Shown in pieces: positions 33,831 through 45,123 of a stretch of 64,000 nucleotides of DNA (its first letter is position 1; the number at the start of each line of letters is the position of its first letter). Location: assembly GCA_017979445.1 (NCBI GenBank), contig CM030715.1, positions 30,663,090 to 30,727,089 of the forward strand. The letters run 5' to 3'. Made by a program: the position numbers and the translations under genes. This stretch comes from Akebia trifoliata (Eukaryota > Streptophyta > Magnoliopsida > Ranunculales > Lardizabalaceae). A model generated the notes under the pieces. It saw only the letters and a program-made list of their open reading frames with translations, ran no database searches and was not told where the DNA came from.

Positions 33831-36800
33831 ATTCTCCAAGTGATCAGGAATCAAATCCTGCAATATCAGGTAACATACACCTTTAGTATTATAGAATATA
33901 AGTTAGCTAGATATCAATCCATTATATTTCTTCAAAAATGTTATTACAAATTTTGGAAATAATCCCAAATATCAATCATTGTATATGGTGTATTACTTAG
34001 AATCCTGTATAAATATGTCTCATTTAGTAAGTAGATTTTGAAGGTTCAAAGTTTTAGTTGAATTTAATCTGAATTAAATTTGATATAATAAATTCAAATT
34101 TAAAAGTTCAATAGATTCTTAGAGATAGGATGTATTGTTATCAAATTGTGAAATCGCAAAAATTAGCATTATATTCATGAGATAAGATCAATTTTGATAT
34201 TTGAGAGTAGGATTTGGATAAAGAATCAAATCTCTATAATCCTTTTTCTCAAATATTAAAGATATTTCTAAGGTTCTTTAAAGATCACCACATAGGATAT
34301 TCAGATACACCTCGTATTGACAAGTTTGATCAACAACCTTTTAATTAATAAAAAAGAAGTCAAGCTCAATATGCATTTCGAATAGAAAACACTCGTGTTG
34401 TGATATTATTACAAATAAGAAAAGGAATTTGTAAAGATTTTGTTACTTCACCAAGAACTCCTTTGATTAATGTCACTCTTATCCAGCTTTGAAGAAGCTA
34501 GTATTTATTTCCTAGATCTCATTGTTTAGGTTTGGCCTAGTAAACTCGTACCTGCGTCTACAAACTTAATAATCTAAGACAATTTTAAGAAGAAAGCATC
34601 AACTTTCCACTATCAAGTGTCGAAACAAGTTGAGCTGAAGAAAAAATAAATTGTACTTGTGAACCTAGTTGAGGTTGAAAAAATTGAACTTTATTGAAAT
34701 TCTGGATATAATTAAATTAGTTTTATTGAATTTGCATATACCCAAAGAGTCCAATGGGAAATACAAATGTTTAACCTATGGGATGAGATGTACCATAGCA
34801 ATGATGGTGTGCATCTCATACATATTGTTATATAATGCATATATATATGATCTCTAATATCCCTCCATAATACTCATATATTATCTAACAAAAACCATTC
34901 TTTGATGGGAAGAGTTGGTACAATAGATGGAATTGAACCTGATGAGGAGGCCATGGATGAAACACTTGATATCATAGGATAGTTAGTTCATGGTTTAAAA
35001 GGACACACATTGTAATACTATCATTTCAAAAAATATCAATCAAAGTTTAATTTTCTCAGTGGATATTACTTCTACATGAAGCAAGTGAGATTTCAAGCAT
35101 TCGAGAAAGAAGATAGACAGCATTTTAAGAATATCAATTAAAATTTTGCATTATTTTATTCTCAAGACTCCTTCCCATTGTTGGGATCATTGGGTTTGTT
35201 GCACTTCATCTGAATGTATGAAATAACCCTTCTCATATAGGCACATTTAATCACTAAGTATGTGATCTTACGTTTGATTATCCATGTTATTCTAAAATAG
35301 ACATGTAATTAGAACTTGCATTATCTAAAGGATGTTAGATGCATAGTGTTTTTAATTTTATATTCTTTTAATGTGTATATCAAAGTTTTTTGTTTCTTCA
35401 ATCTCTCACTTGACCCTAGTTAATTCATAAAACTCATTTATTTTTTGAGAGATAAATCTCTTTAAAAAAAGAGAGATAAAAATCAAATTGTATTCCATCT
35501 TCATTGAATGATCATGATCTCCTCAGTTAAAAGAATAGTTCGCTCTAATACAATTTTCACTTGCTTAGCAAAAAAGAATGATCTCCTCAGTTAACTAAGG
35601 TGCAGTTGGGCTTGTATTGGTCATCATCAGTTGATGTTCAGCCTATAGCGCTTTTGAAAATTCTCTATAAATGAAATAGTTGACAAAAAACTTCAACCTA
35701 CAGATATGCTCTCTAAACACCAAATAAATACCCTGACAATGTCATTTAAAATTATTTAAGAAATAAATTTCATAAAATTTTACTTTGTTGAAATTATTTC
35801 AGTTGCATAACTTCTACTTTGTTAAAATTTTATTGCATATTAATTGCTAGTTTAAAATAAAAATTGTCGACAATTTATCTCAAACTGGATGCTAGATTTG
35901 AATCTAATGGTACCTATGTGGATTTTAATGAAGTATTAGAGAGTGTGAATCCCCATATACATAGGATTAGGTTTTGATGATGATGATGATCATGATAAGA
36001 AAGTGTGAATGCAACTCATTGTAAAGGTTTATACTTCTTCCAAATAAGAAATATAAATACATATAGAAACTTGAAATTTTCATATTAACTTTTGATATAC
36101 TTAATCATAAATTTCATTTAATGAGGTAGTAGAAAACTATATTCTTCTTTCCAGAACTATGAAACTGTAATTCTAATAGTCATCTTAATTTTATTAAGGT
36201 GTAATATAAGGAGATAAATAATATTTCATCCAAAATATTTTATTGTGAGTATTTCTATAGTAACCCTAAGAAGTATTTATAAAGAGATTACTAGGATCCA
36301 AATCTGGAAACCCAACTGACCCGAGAGAATTGACACTGAATGTTTTTCTGATTGTTAGAACAATATTCCCTGCATTAAGATCTCCCGTCTTTAGCATCCA
36401 TATATATTGAAAGATTTCCATTCCTTCAGATCTGTAAATATTAAATATATTTCCTTGTTTGATAATTGAAAATTAGAAAGCTTGTCTGATATCTAAATAT
36501 TGACTTTATAAATGTATGGGCTAACTAATCATAGCACCTGTGCTTATTTTTATAATGGAAAAGATATAATGATGCCCCCCCCCCCCCCCCTCTTTTCAAG
36601 AATACACATAAATCAGCTAAATTAGTATCAGACTATCAGTTGACTTTAAACAAATAGTATAAAGCTTGAAATGGGGGTCATATAATGGCACATCAAACAT
36701 GCTGTCTCACTAAATTCAATAGCTTAGAAAAAAATAAATTTAAGCAAATTACATAAATGATATTATTTGTCTCTGATTCACAAGGATCTAGAACACAATT

Positions 36801-38845
36801 ATCAAGATGCATTTATTCTAAAGGAAAATTGTCTCATATAAAAAAGGAATTATTATTTTTAATAACAGTGCAAGCAATCAACATTAGTACATTTAATCCA
36901 CTTTGCTTGCTCGGCCAAAAAAAAAATTAAGGTTAAAATTCATATACAGATCACAGTTGAATATCAAGAATAAAGTGAAGCTTCTAGCTATTTTGCATAC
37001 ATAATTGAATTGAGTGAAATTATTGCAACAATTAACAATTACTTGAAAATGTGGATCTCTAAATGTCCAATTACGAACTGTTAATGCTCAATCTGACATT
37101 CATCCACCATCAATTGAATAAAAAAACTATGATATTAGGAGAGCTAATATGACCTCATAAAATTGTCGAGAATCCTAGTAGAGGATTTGTGCTGTAATTA
37201 TTCTCGATGATGTAATGTTCAGGGAGGGCCTTCTAACCCAGCTTATCAATAAATAAATAAATAAGCTATTTTAATTGGAATTATAAGGGGTGTATTATGT
37301 TACCCTTCATGAATCTGTAATCATATAAGGTATAAATGCCAAAGGAAATAATATTTGAAAAAAAAAAAAGTAAATAAACAGATTTACATCTACAACAAGC
37401 ACAAAGAAACCACTTCACCATTTTGTATTTGATGATGATTATGGATGTAATTACTTATTTGATATATGATTTGCATCTGCCCATTTTCTTCAACAAATTA
37501 GGGTTCTTTGGAATGTGCGTACAACTATATAGGTTAGTCTATATTTAAATATTGCTGCAGTTTTTAGAATCTAAACTGCTTTGCTTCTCTGTCGATCACA
37601 AAACAAGGTAAGATGAAGGAACAGAATTTAACGAAAGTAATAGTTTCTAAAATCATATAAGGTGGTCTTTTCACCTGAATTCATAATTGAAGCTTAGTTG
37701 CTTTTGTAAACTGAAATATTATAAGCTCTCACTTTTGTTAAAGAAATGAAAATTTTAGTCCATCATAAAATACATGTAATTTTATGAAACAATAGATGAC
37801 ATATTAATTATAATGTAATTGCTAGATTACTTATTGCATTTTGTACCAACATATTTTTATCAGTTTTGAAGGATATTTTTACTTGCTTAAATGTAATAAA
37901 TGAAAAGTATCAATTAATTATGAAAATTAAATTAATAAAACAAAAATGGTTCCACCACGTTGCCCTTGAAATTAACCCCAGCATTTCCACTCATTGATGC
38001 GTTGTTACTATTTCATTCCTCCAAGATGATGAAAACTCATAGTGGAATAAATCTAATCAGTTGACATGAATTATATTGGAAATCTCACATTGAGATTCTT
38101 AATAATCCTAGGTTTTTATGGTGTCAGATCTCACTTAGCTCATGCAACAACCCCTGGTTCAATCAGTGAACATGTGATATTAATAAAATGACAGTGCTTA
38201 GGAAAATTTTGATGTGTTTTTTCAATGTGTAGATTGAACTACAGATTAATATGGAATGTTATTGATACACAGGACATACTTAACAAACATCAATACCTAG
38301 ATCTAGCTCAATTGATCAACCTAAGCCAAACGCTAACGTTTCTTAGATTATAGATCTGCAAACTCAAGACTAGAATTTTTTCAAACATTGAAAACAATGG
38401 AGCAAACAAAACCCAGATTAAAATCAAATCTAAAAGAACCAAAAGAAAGAAATAAAGAAAGAAAGAAGAGAGACCTCACAGATCCGATACCAAAGACTTT
38501 GATTCTTTCTAGAGTACCACTTGTTACTTAGCTGTCTGTTCTCCTCACGTAAATTCTTCCTAGGATCTGAGTCAAATCAGTTCCTTCCTCCAATCAAGGA
38601 AAAGATAGACAAACTACGCTTTTCTTTCTTTACTGTGCTTCCAACTTTAGAGGAGAGAGTGCTTGACCAGACAACAACAAAACAACAAAATAACAAAAAA
38701 GATGAATCGAAAACAGTTCGCCTCGGGACTTGAACCACCACAAATAGTAGTTGTACTTCCAAAACTGTCGTGAAGTTATCGAACTAAGGAAGAAATAGAA
38801 GGATCAGATCCCGAGGATTAGTGTAAGAAAGTTTGATGGGTTGAT
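33831..38845 (-). other. 5' side of the VND-like gene, possible leader intron
   Basis: Just upstream of the start codon the minus strand reads GATATTGCAG|GATTTGATTCC (acceptor at about 33860), a good 3' splice site. A matching donor could be ATCTGTGAG|GTCTCTC near 38473, implying a leader intron of about 4.6 kb; this pairing is my inference. In between I found no gene, only AT-rich DNA, a C run at 36574-36592 and short A/T runs. A small plus frame at 34669-34857 is unsupported. Confidence 0.3.
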
Positions 38846-38933
38846 GAAGGAATGGAAGAGCAGAGAGGAGATAGGTTTAAATAAGAAGCGAAGGAATGGA
38901 AGAGCAGAGAGGAGATAGGTTTAAATAAGAAGC
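38846..38933 (-). promoter_or_regulatory. candidate duplicated core promoter
   Basis: A perfect 44-bp tandem duplication (38846-38889 and 38890-38933), each copy ending in a minus-strand CTTATTTAAACCTATC TATA-like box. If the VND-like gene has a leader exon around 38480-38810, these boxes sit just upstream of it. The duplication is seen directly; the promoter role is inferred. Confidence 0.35.
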
Positions 38934-39169
38934 AAAAAGAGCTAGCACACACGCACACACAAAACCCTAATTACCCATAATATCTTTCTGTGTTGTCTCA
39001 CTCATTATCTCTCCTTTTTCTAAGTGGAAGCTAGATTGCTGCAAAAGCTTTTCGCGGGAAAAACGGGTAGAGATAGAGAGAGAAGTGAGAGATGTAAATA
39101 TGGCGGGGACAAAGAGCCACCGCTACCAGCTACTGAAAGAGATTGTTTTTTCCCAGAACTTACAGAGAG

Positions 39170-39305
39170 AGAGAGAGTTGTGAGCGCTTTGACGGAAATC
39201 TTAACAGTGAACGTTAAAAGATTTTACGGAAAGATCAGAGAGAGTTGTGGGCGCTTTGACGGAAATCTTAACAGTGAACGTTAAAAGATTTTACGGAAAG
39301 ATCTT
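39170..39305. repeat. 67-bp tandem duplication
   Basis: GAGAGAGTTGTG(A/G)GCGCTTTGACGG... repeats at a 67-base interval (GCGCTTTG at 39184 and 39251), ending in GATTTTACGGAAAGATC both times. A plus frame at 39024-39284 runs through it and is not recognised. Confidence 0.9.
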
Positions 39306-40316
39306 AAAGCAACTCTGATCTCTCCATCTCTCTCTCAGATAAAAACCATGAAAAATAAATAAAGAAGAATGTTCGACAAGATTTTGGTGGTGACGTAATT
39401 ACACAGTTTCCGCCAAAAGTTGCACCCCCTCTCTTTCTATCTCTTCCCTACTACGGTATCTATCTAAATTCCTTACTGTAGTAAAATATCATACAACTTT
39501 TTTTTTAATACCGATAATACCCCTCAATCAATCCAAATATTACCATGTTTCTTTCCATATCAGTTGTTCAAATGGCCGATACGTTACCAACTTACCATCT
39601 CTGTGCCCAGTGATAAATGACAGAAAATATAATATAATAGAGGAAAGGAAACTAATGATGGGTTGAAAGCTGAGTCGATCGAGTGTGACCCAATTGGAAT
39701 GCTCGTGGTTTTTCATTTTTATTTTATGGTAAATAAAGGGTATTATAGGGAATAAAATATGATTAAGCTTCACCAGAAACAAGGCACGAGAGGACCTTTG
39801 GTTGGTTGGGTTTGCAATTTTTTACTCTCTTATCTTCTGTCTCACAAAATTTCACGAGGTGGGTCCCACAAACCGACTTAAAGTAGTTTTGAAGAAGACA
39901 CTTCTCCAAAATAAAAACTAAACGCACAAGCTGGCTAACCTTGAAAAGCCGTGTAAGCTGAAGCTGATTAGCAGAGAAAGAAGGCTTTGTGAGTGCGGGT
40001 GTCGTGGGACCCACAAAGGGAATGATGTCTACGACTCAGGTAGTAGCGGCTCATGGTCCGGCGTGGGCTAGCCTCGATCATTAGGCTCGCAATTTGGGTG
40101 GTAGTCGGTTCTGCTTGTGGGCCCGCTCTCATGGTCCTTGTTGGGCCCACTCACAGTCTCTTTTGCCACATTGATGGTTAAATTTTCTGGTTATCAGCAT
40201 ATTTTGAACTCGACTCGGGACTGAAGGAGTCAAGTTGATGACTCGCTCGTTCACTCCGACAAGTCATACAAAAATTATTTATTTTTTTACAAAAATATAA
40301 AAGTATTTTTTCTTTT
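39306..40316. other. non-coding intergenic
   Basis: Overlapping minus frames at 39540-40150 have no family resemblance. GTGGGTCCCAC-type short palindromes occur near 39858 and 40005. Confidence 0.4.
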
Positions 40317-40531
40317 GAGTCCTAATAATATGACTTGCCAGGTGGCATACTCAAATGACTCCATGATGTGGACAAGTTCGAGAATCATAGATCTGTATAC
40401 CTAGAAATACATTTTTTTTATGGGGAAGTGCACTCGTGTATCCCGAGGCGTACATATCTACAGTTCCCAAACTTATCCACGCCATGGAGTCATTTGAGTA
40501 TGCCACCTAGCGAGTCATATTATCATGACTC
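40317..40531. mobile_element. palindromic MITE, GAGTC(C/A)TAATAATATGAC family, copy 1
   Basis: Arms GAGTCCTAATAATATGACTTG, GGTGGCATACTCAAATGACTCC; mirrored by GGAGTCATTTGAGTATGCCACC and GAGTCATATTATCATGACTC. A second copy is at 46942-47104 with the same arms. Confidence 0.8.
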
Positions 40532-40579
40532 TTTTTTTTTTTCTCATAATTTTAGACAAATAATAAACAAAAATTTGAG

Positions 40580-40979
40580 CATCCTAAAGTAACTTCCTAC
40601 GACATTGCACCGACGTGATAGTATGTAGATAACCATAGACTAGGGTGGATTTACAGTGGGGGGATATGGGAGCACTTGCCCCATAAGAATTTTCAAAGTC
40701 AATGGATTAGTGAGCTATTGCGATAGATTTTAACGTAGAATAAAAAAATCTATCACCATTACCCCCACAAAAAATTCACTAGTAATTGTGCCAACAACCT
40801 TTTTTTTTTCAATCTTAGTTGTCCTCACAAAAAAAATTCTACTCTTGATTGCCTCCACATGGCAAAATCTTAAATCCTCCCCTGACCATAGATTTGTTTC
40901 CTCGAGATACAAGGAAAAATCTATGGTTATGTGCACAATGCAATGTTAGCACAATATTTTAGGAAGTCACTTTAGAATG
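40580..40979. mobile_element. foldback MITE interrupted by a nested element
   Basis: Arms CATCCTAAAGTAACTTCCTAC and TAGGAAGTCACTTTAGAATG. With the nested 245-bp element removed, the host MITE is about 150 bp and matches the 9238-9405 family. Confidence 0.75.
40640..40884. mobile_element. nested hAT-type element with 8-bp target duplication
   Basis: Flanked on both sides by ACCATAGA (40632-40639 and 40885-40892). Ends CTAGGGTGGATTTAC and, inverted, CAGGGGAGGATTTAAG. An 8-bp duplication and CAGGG-like termini are the hAT pattern. 245 bp, non-coding. The ORF at 40730-40936 spans its right edge and is a by-product. Confidence 0.8.
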
Positions 40980-41109
40980 GTTCATTTTTTTTTTCTCCAT
41001 GAAAATATTTAGCATAGCTGTGTGGATTAAAACATGAATCTTCGAAAGGGTAATGCTAAGTTTTCTTCTTCATTTGTGATTGTCTCTCTTGAAAATATTT
41101 AAACTATCG

Positions 41110-41880
41110 TTAGTATTAAGTTTGACAAAATCTTAGAGTGGTTTGGAGACCAAGTAAGGAAAGATCCGATGTTGCCAAAATGTGCGGTACTTAAGGAATT
41201 CATTAGCTCTACTCAGCATGGAGTAGCTAAACTGAGTGTCTCCCCATCCCAAGTAGGGATGGAAGATCCGAGAGTGGTTTGGCAGCCCTACACTCATCTA
41301 AACCTGAGATGGTTTGCTAGCCAAGTAAGGAAAGATCCACCGTTGCCCAGATGTGCGATACCTAAGGAATTCATAGGCTCTACTCAGCATGGAGTAGTTG
41401 AAGTGAGTTGGGTGTCTTCCCATCCCAAGCAAGGAGGGGTAGACCAGGGTAGAGTGATGGGATGAGTTGTTTTATTATCTTTGAGTTCAAATGGGGAAGG
41501 TATCCCAAGAATCTTAGAGGGATTGATTGTATCAATCACGTTATTTCGTAAAGGAATCACTTCCTATTGTAGAGGAACTTTCCGTTAACAAGCCTAAGGA
41601 TTTAGAAAGAGGATAATTCCATAACAAGATCGAATCCCATTGAATAAGGAAAAGGGGTACATGGTAAAATAGATAATTAAGGAAAGGGGTTAACCTATAA
41701 ATAGGAAAAGATATCTTAAGAGAAAGGACTTTTGGAAGGTGGTTTAAATTATTAGCTATTATTTTTTGCATCTTCAATACTAACTTGAGCGTTAGATGGT
41801 GTATGGTAGGTACCACACCTATGACTCATCATGTTCGTGGAGAAAGAGATCCTATCATCGAAGTAGCTTGAGTTGTTCGA
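41110..41880 (+). mobile_element. Ty3/gypsy-type LTR remnant with internal 175-bp duplication
   Basis: Two diverged copies of a unit (GGAAAGATCC...ATGTGCG...AAGGAATTCAT...CTCTACTCAGCATGGAGTAG) start near 41156 and 41329. Downstream come a TATA box (ACCTATAAATAGGAAAAG near 41690) and then CTTCAATACTAACTTGAGCG followed by TTAG...GTACCACACC. ACTTGAGCGT is a common motif of plant gypsy LTRs near the transcript start and end. Ends and target duplication were not resolved; there is no coding relic. Confidence 0.5.
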
Positions 41881-42136
41881 GGTAAATCAGCAAAAATACT
41901 TCCACAAAAAGGATTACCTCATACTATAACTAAGCCTATGTTGCTAATTCAACTTGGTGTGTTTTCAAGTAACTCAGACTAAGTTGTTAAATTGACTCAA
42001 CATTTTTTTATTTGACTCATATAATTGAATCTTTGGGCTGAGTCACCTCAAAATCTAATTGAATCAAGTCAATCGAGTTTGGAGTCCACTCAAAGAGTTT
42101 GAACCAATGATTTAGATCGTCCCTTCATTCATTTTT

Positions 42137-43291
42137 GGGAAAATTACTTAAAGGACCCTCACTGAGGGGCTTATTTCTAAATAGTCCCTAAGTTTTTGAT
42201 TATAGCTTGGCAAGACATTTAGTAAACTTTTCCTTTCTAAATGGCCCTTGGACCTCATTTCACCTATATAAGGTATTTGAAATGCCCAAACTACTCTTTC
42301 TCATCTTCTTCACATAGTTAGATTTTCCAACAGCGATTGTGATTATTTCCAACGATCTTTGATCATAATTGATGAATGAAAAATGAGATTTTCTTAATTT
42401 TGAACATCTAGGTGTATTTTTTTTATTTCAATGATTTATAATAAAAAAATTGAAGAAAGAAGTTGAGATTCAAATGTTATTTATAATTACATCGTAACTT
42501 TTGATTTGCAACAATGATCGAATCCTTTTTTGGGTATTTTGAAGAGATTAACCAAGTATCCAAATTGAAAAAATGGAAAAAATAAAAATAAAAAAATCAA
42601 ATTTGCATTATATTGTCGAGTCCACCATTTTTTATTTATTACCGTCGAACTTGACAGTAATTAAAGAACTCGAGAGTAATTAAATAAAAAGTGGTGAACT
42701 CGACACTAAGTTAAAAAATGGTGAACTTACCATTTAATGTCAAGTTCACAACTTTTTATGTAATTACAATCGAACTCAATGGTAATTAAATAAAAAATGG
42801 TGAACTCGACGATGTAATGCAAATCCGATTTTTTCATATATTTTTTTTTTGTTTTTCCAATTTTGATACTTGGTTAATCTCCTCAAAATATCCAAAAATG
42901 CATAAATTATAGTTGCAAATCAAAAGGTACGATGTAATCATTGAAAAAAATTGAATTTCAACTTCGTTCTTCAAAATTTTTTTTAATATAAATCATCGAA
43001 ATAAAAAAAAAATACATATAATGTTTAAAATTAATAGAATATCATTCTTCATTCGTCTTTCACAGTCAAAGACCGTAAAAAAATGATCGCAATTGTTGTT
43101 AGAAAATCAAACTATGTGAAGAAGATGTGAAAAATGGTAGTTTGTGTATTTCAAAAACCTTATATAGACGAGATAAGATCCAAGGACTTTTTAGAATAGA
43201 AAATTTTACTAAATGTCTGCTAAGCTACATCAAAAAACTTGGGGACTATTTAGAAAGAGATGCCTCCAAAGGTTTTTTAAGTAATTTTCCC
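42137..43291. mobile_element. Mutator-like foldback element with perfect 9-bp target duplication
   Basis: Flanked by TTCATTTTT on both sides (42128-42136 and 43292-43300), the 9-bp duplication typical of Mutator-like elements. Ends GGGAAAATTACTTAAAGGACC and complement of GGGAAAATTACTTAAAAAACC. The arms pair over several hundred bases (for example TCTAAATAGTCCCTAAGTTTT on the left with its complement near 43237-43257). The middle repeats TGGTGAACTCGAC-type text in both senses. 1155 bp, no transposase. Confidence 0.88.
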
Positions 43292-43300
43292 TTCATTTTT

Positions 43301-44949
43301 GCCTACATATCGGGCCGGTTCGTAGCCTATGGTAACGGAGTGAAAACTTACACAATCATACAAATTGATTTATTTATAGTTCCTCATCAAGTAGTAAAGT
43401 GAAGCAAAAGTTTCACACGTGATCCCCCAGTCATTCTGACCTCTCTTTTTCTCACACGAGTTCAAATTCCCCTATCTTTGCGTAAACTTTACTCACACGT
43501 GCTAAAACCTTTAGTTCTCAACACCGATACGTTCAGTCAGAAATCGGCCGGTACGGCGACGAAGTATCGTATCACGCTCAATACAAAAGAAATAAAAAAG
43601 TAATAGAGATATAAGGTTTGATCAAGTGGTCCCACATTTAATCATAATGATGTAAAAACCATCATTGTTTCCGTTCGCCACGTTTAGAGGGGACCCGATG
43701 AACTCCGTTAGGGCATATGTGGCACCGTTTGGATGGCTGTATTCTACCGCAACAGTACTCATGCTGCTTGTATAATGCACCTTGGGTCCCACCATACACC
43801 TTATTCTACCATCATGTCTTCTACTTCAGACGCGGACAGAATTTTCTACTCTTTAATACTAGAAAAGGGCCCACGTGGTTAGTTCCTATTGGTCACCTAC
43901 CACATTGTAAGAGAGCTTAATGGACACAAATAGGATTAACTACTATGTGTGTCATAAGCGTGACTATTGAAATACCATTAGAGAGTTTTAAAGTATATGA
44001 GAACATAGAACTCAATCCCAGGAGCTTTTCTTAGATATAAATATCCATAAACAACTGTAATTCGAATCATATTCCTTCATTTAATTATGTTTATAGTTAT
44101 AACCTTTGTTTATTGTAAATGCCTATTAGTTCTCAATATTTTTTGAATATTTATCTTACTGTATAAAGATATCCTTTTTTTTATCAAACTCTCATATGAG
44201 AGTTTTAATGGTGATTCCTCTTGTTTTCTCCGAATTATTATTAAAAGTCTTTCGACGTCCAAGTTAGTACATGGATTAAATTATTAAACCCCTCCTTCAT
44301 ATAACATCCAAAAGTCTCTTCTTTAATGATCCTCTTCATTATTTATAGGTTTCCTTCGTTCCATAATCGCTCTTTGACACATAATCTTTCCTCTTTAATT
44401 CATTAGATATGGAAATATCATTTCCCATGATCCACGAAGTCACTTATGGAAGCGCATCCTCAGAAGAAACGTAATCAAATGAAAAAAAAGACTCTTGGAA
44501 TAAGTCAATTTATATAGGAATTACAAGATAATTAGCTCAATGCTCTGAACTAGCTCCTCCCATTCTGGAAAATAGGCATTACTCGAGTTCACATAACTTA
44601 TCATTAGGACTATTGCAAACCTGAAGTACCACGATCAGGATATAATTCACTATGCTCAATTTGTTCATCAAGTCCTCACCAGATGATGAAATGTGTAGGG
44701 TTAGGATATAATTCTCTATTTACCCTATACAACAAGAACCTTCATCTTGATAGCATATTTGTTCTAGTTGGAGCATACCAACTTCTCTAAGTTCATAACG
44801 CTTGCAAAGTGTTGATAACATGACCTAAGTTTAAAATTCGTTGACCTCTACATACTACTAATCCTTGCTTGCTTTTTTGGTTGGGACAATACTAAATGGT
44901 TGATGATGTAATTGATTTTTTATGATGCCAATTTGATTGTCCCTAGAGT
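43301..44949. other. non-coding intergenic
   Basis: No gene recognised. A plus frame at 43717-43920 lacks any family resemblance. Confidence 0.4.
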
Positions 44950-45123
44950 CATGCTGGAGTGGCCTCAAGCTGGAATCTCATATCGCACATCTTGACGTGA
45001 AAGAGATAAGAACCATATATGCTTTTTCACTCATATCTCGATGAAAAACATTTATAGTTCCCATATACTTTCACGTCAAGAAATGCGACATGAGGTTCCA
45101 GCTTGAGGTCACTTCAACATTAT
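44950..45123. mobile_element. palindromic MITE (AGTG(G/A)CCTCAAGCTGGAA family)
   Basis: Arms ATGCTGGAGTGGCCTCAAGC, TGGAATCTCATATCGCACATC and GACGTGAAAG; mirrored by CTTTCACGTC, GCGACATGAGGTTCCAGC and TTGAGGTCACTTCAACAT. Confidence 0.75.

Noticed and set aside
33831..33863. An upstream start extending the NAC protein by 11 residues
   Set aside because: The upstream codon is TTG, not ATG, and it sits at a likely splice acceptor; family members start at the [14 protein letters not shown] Met.
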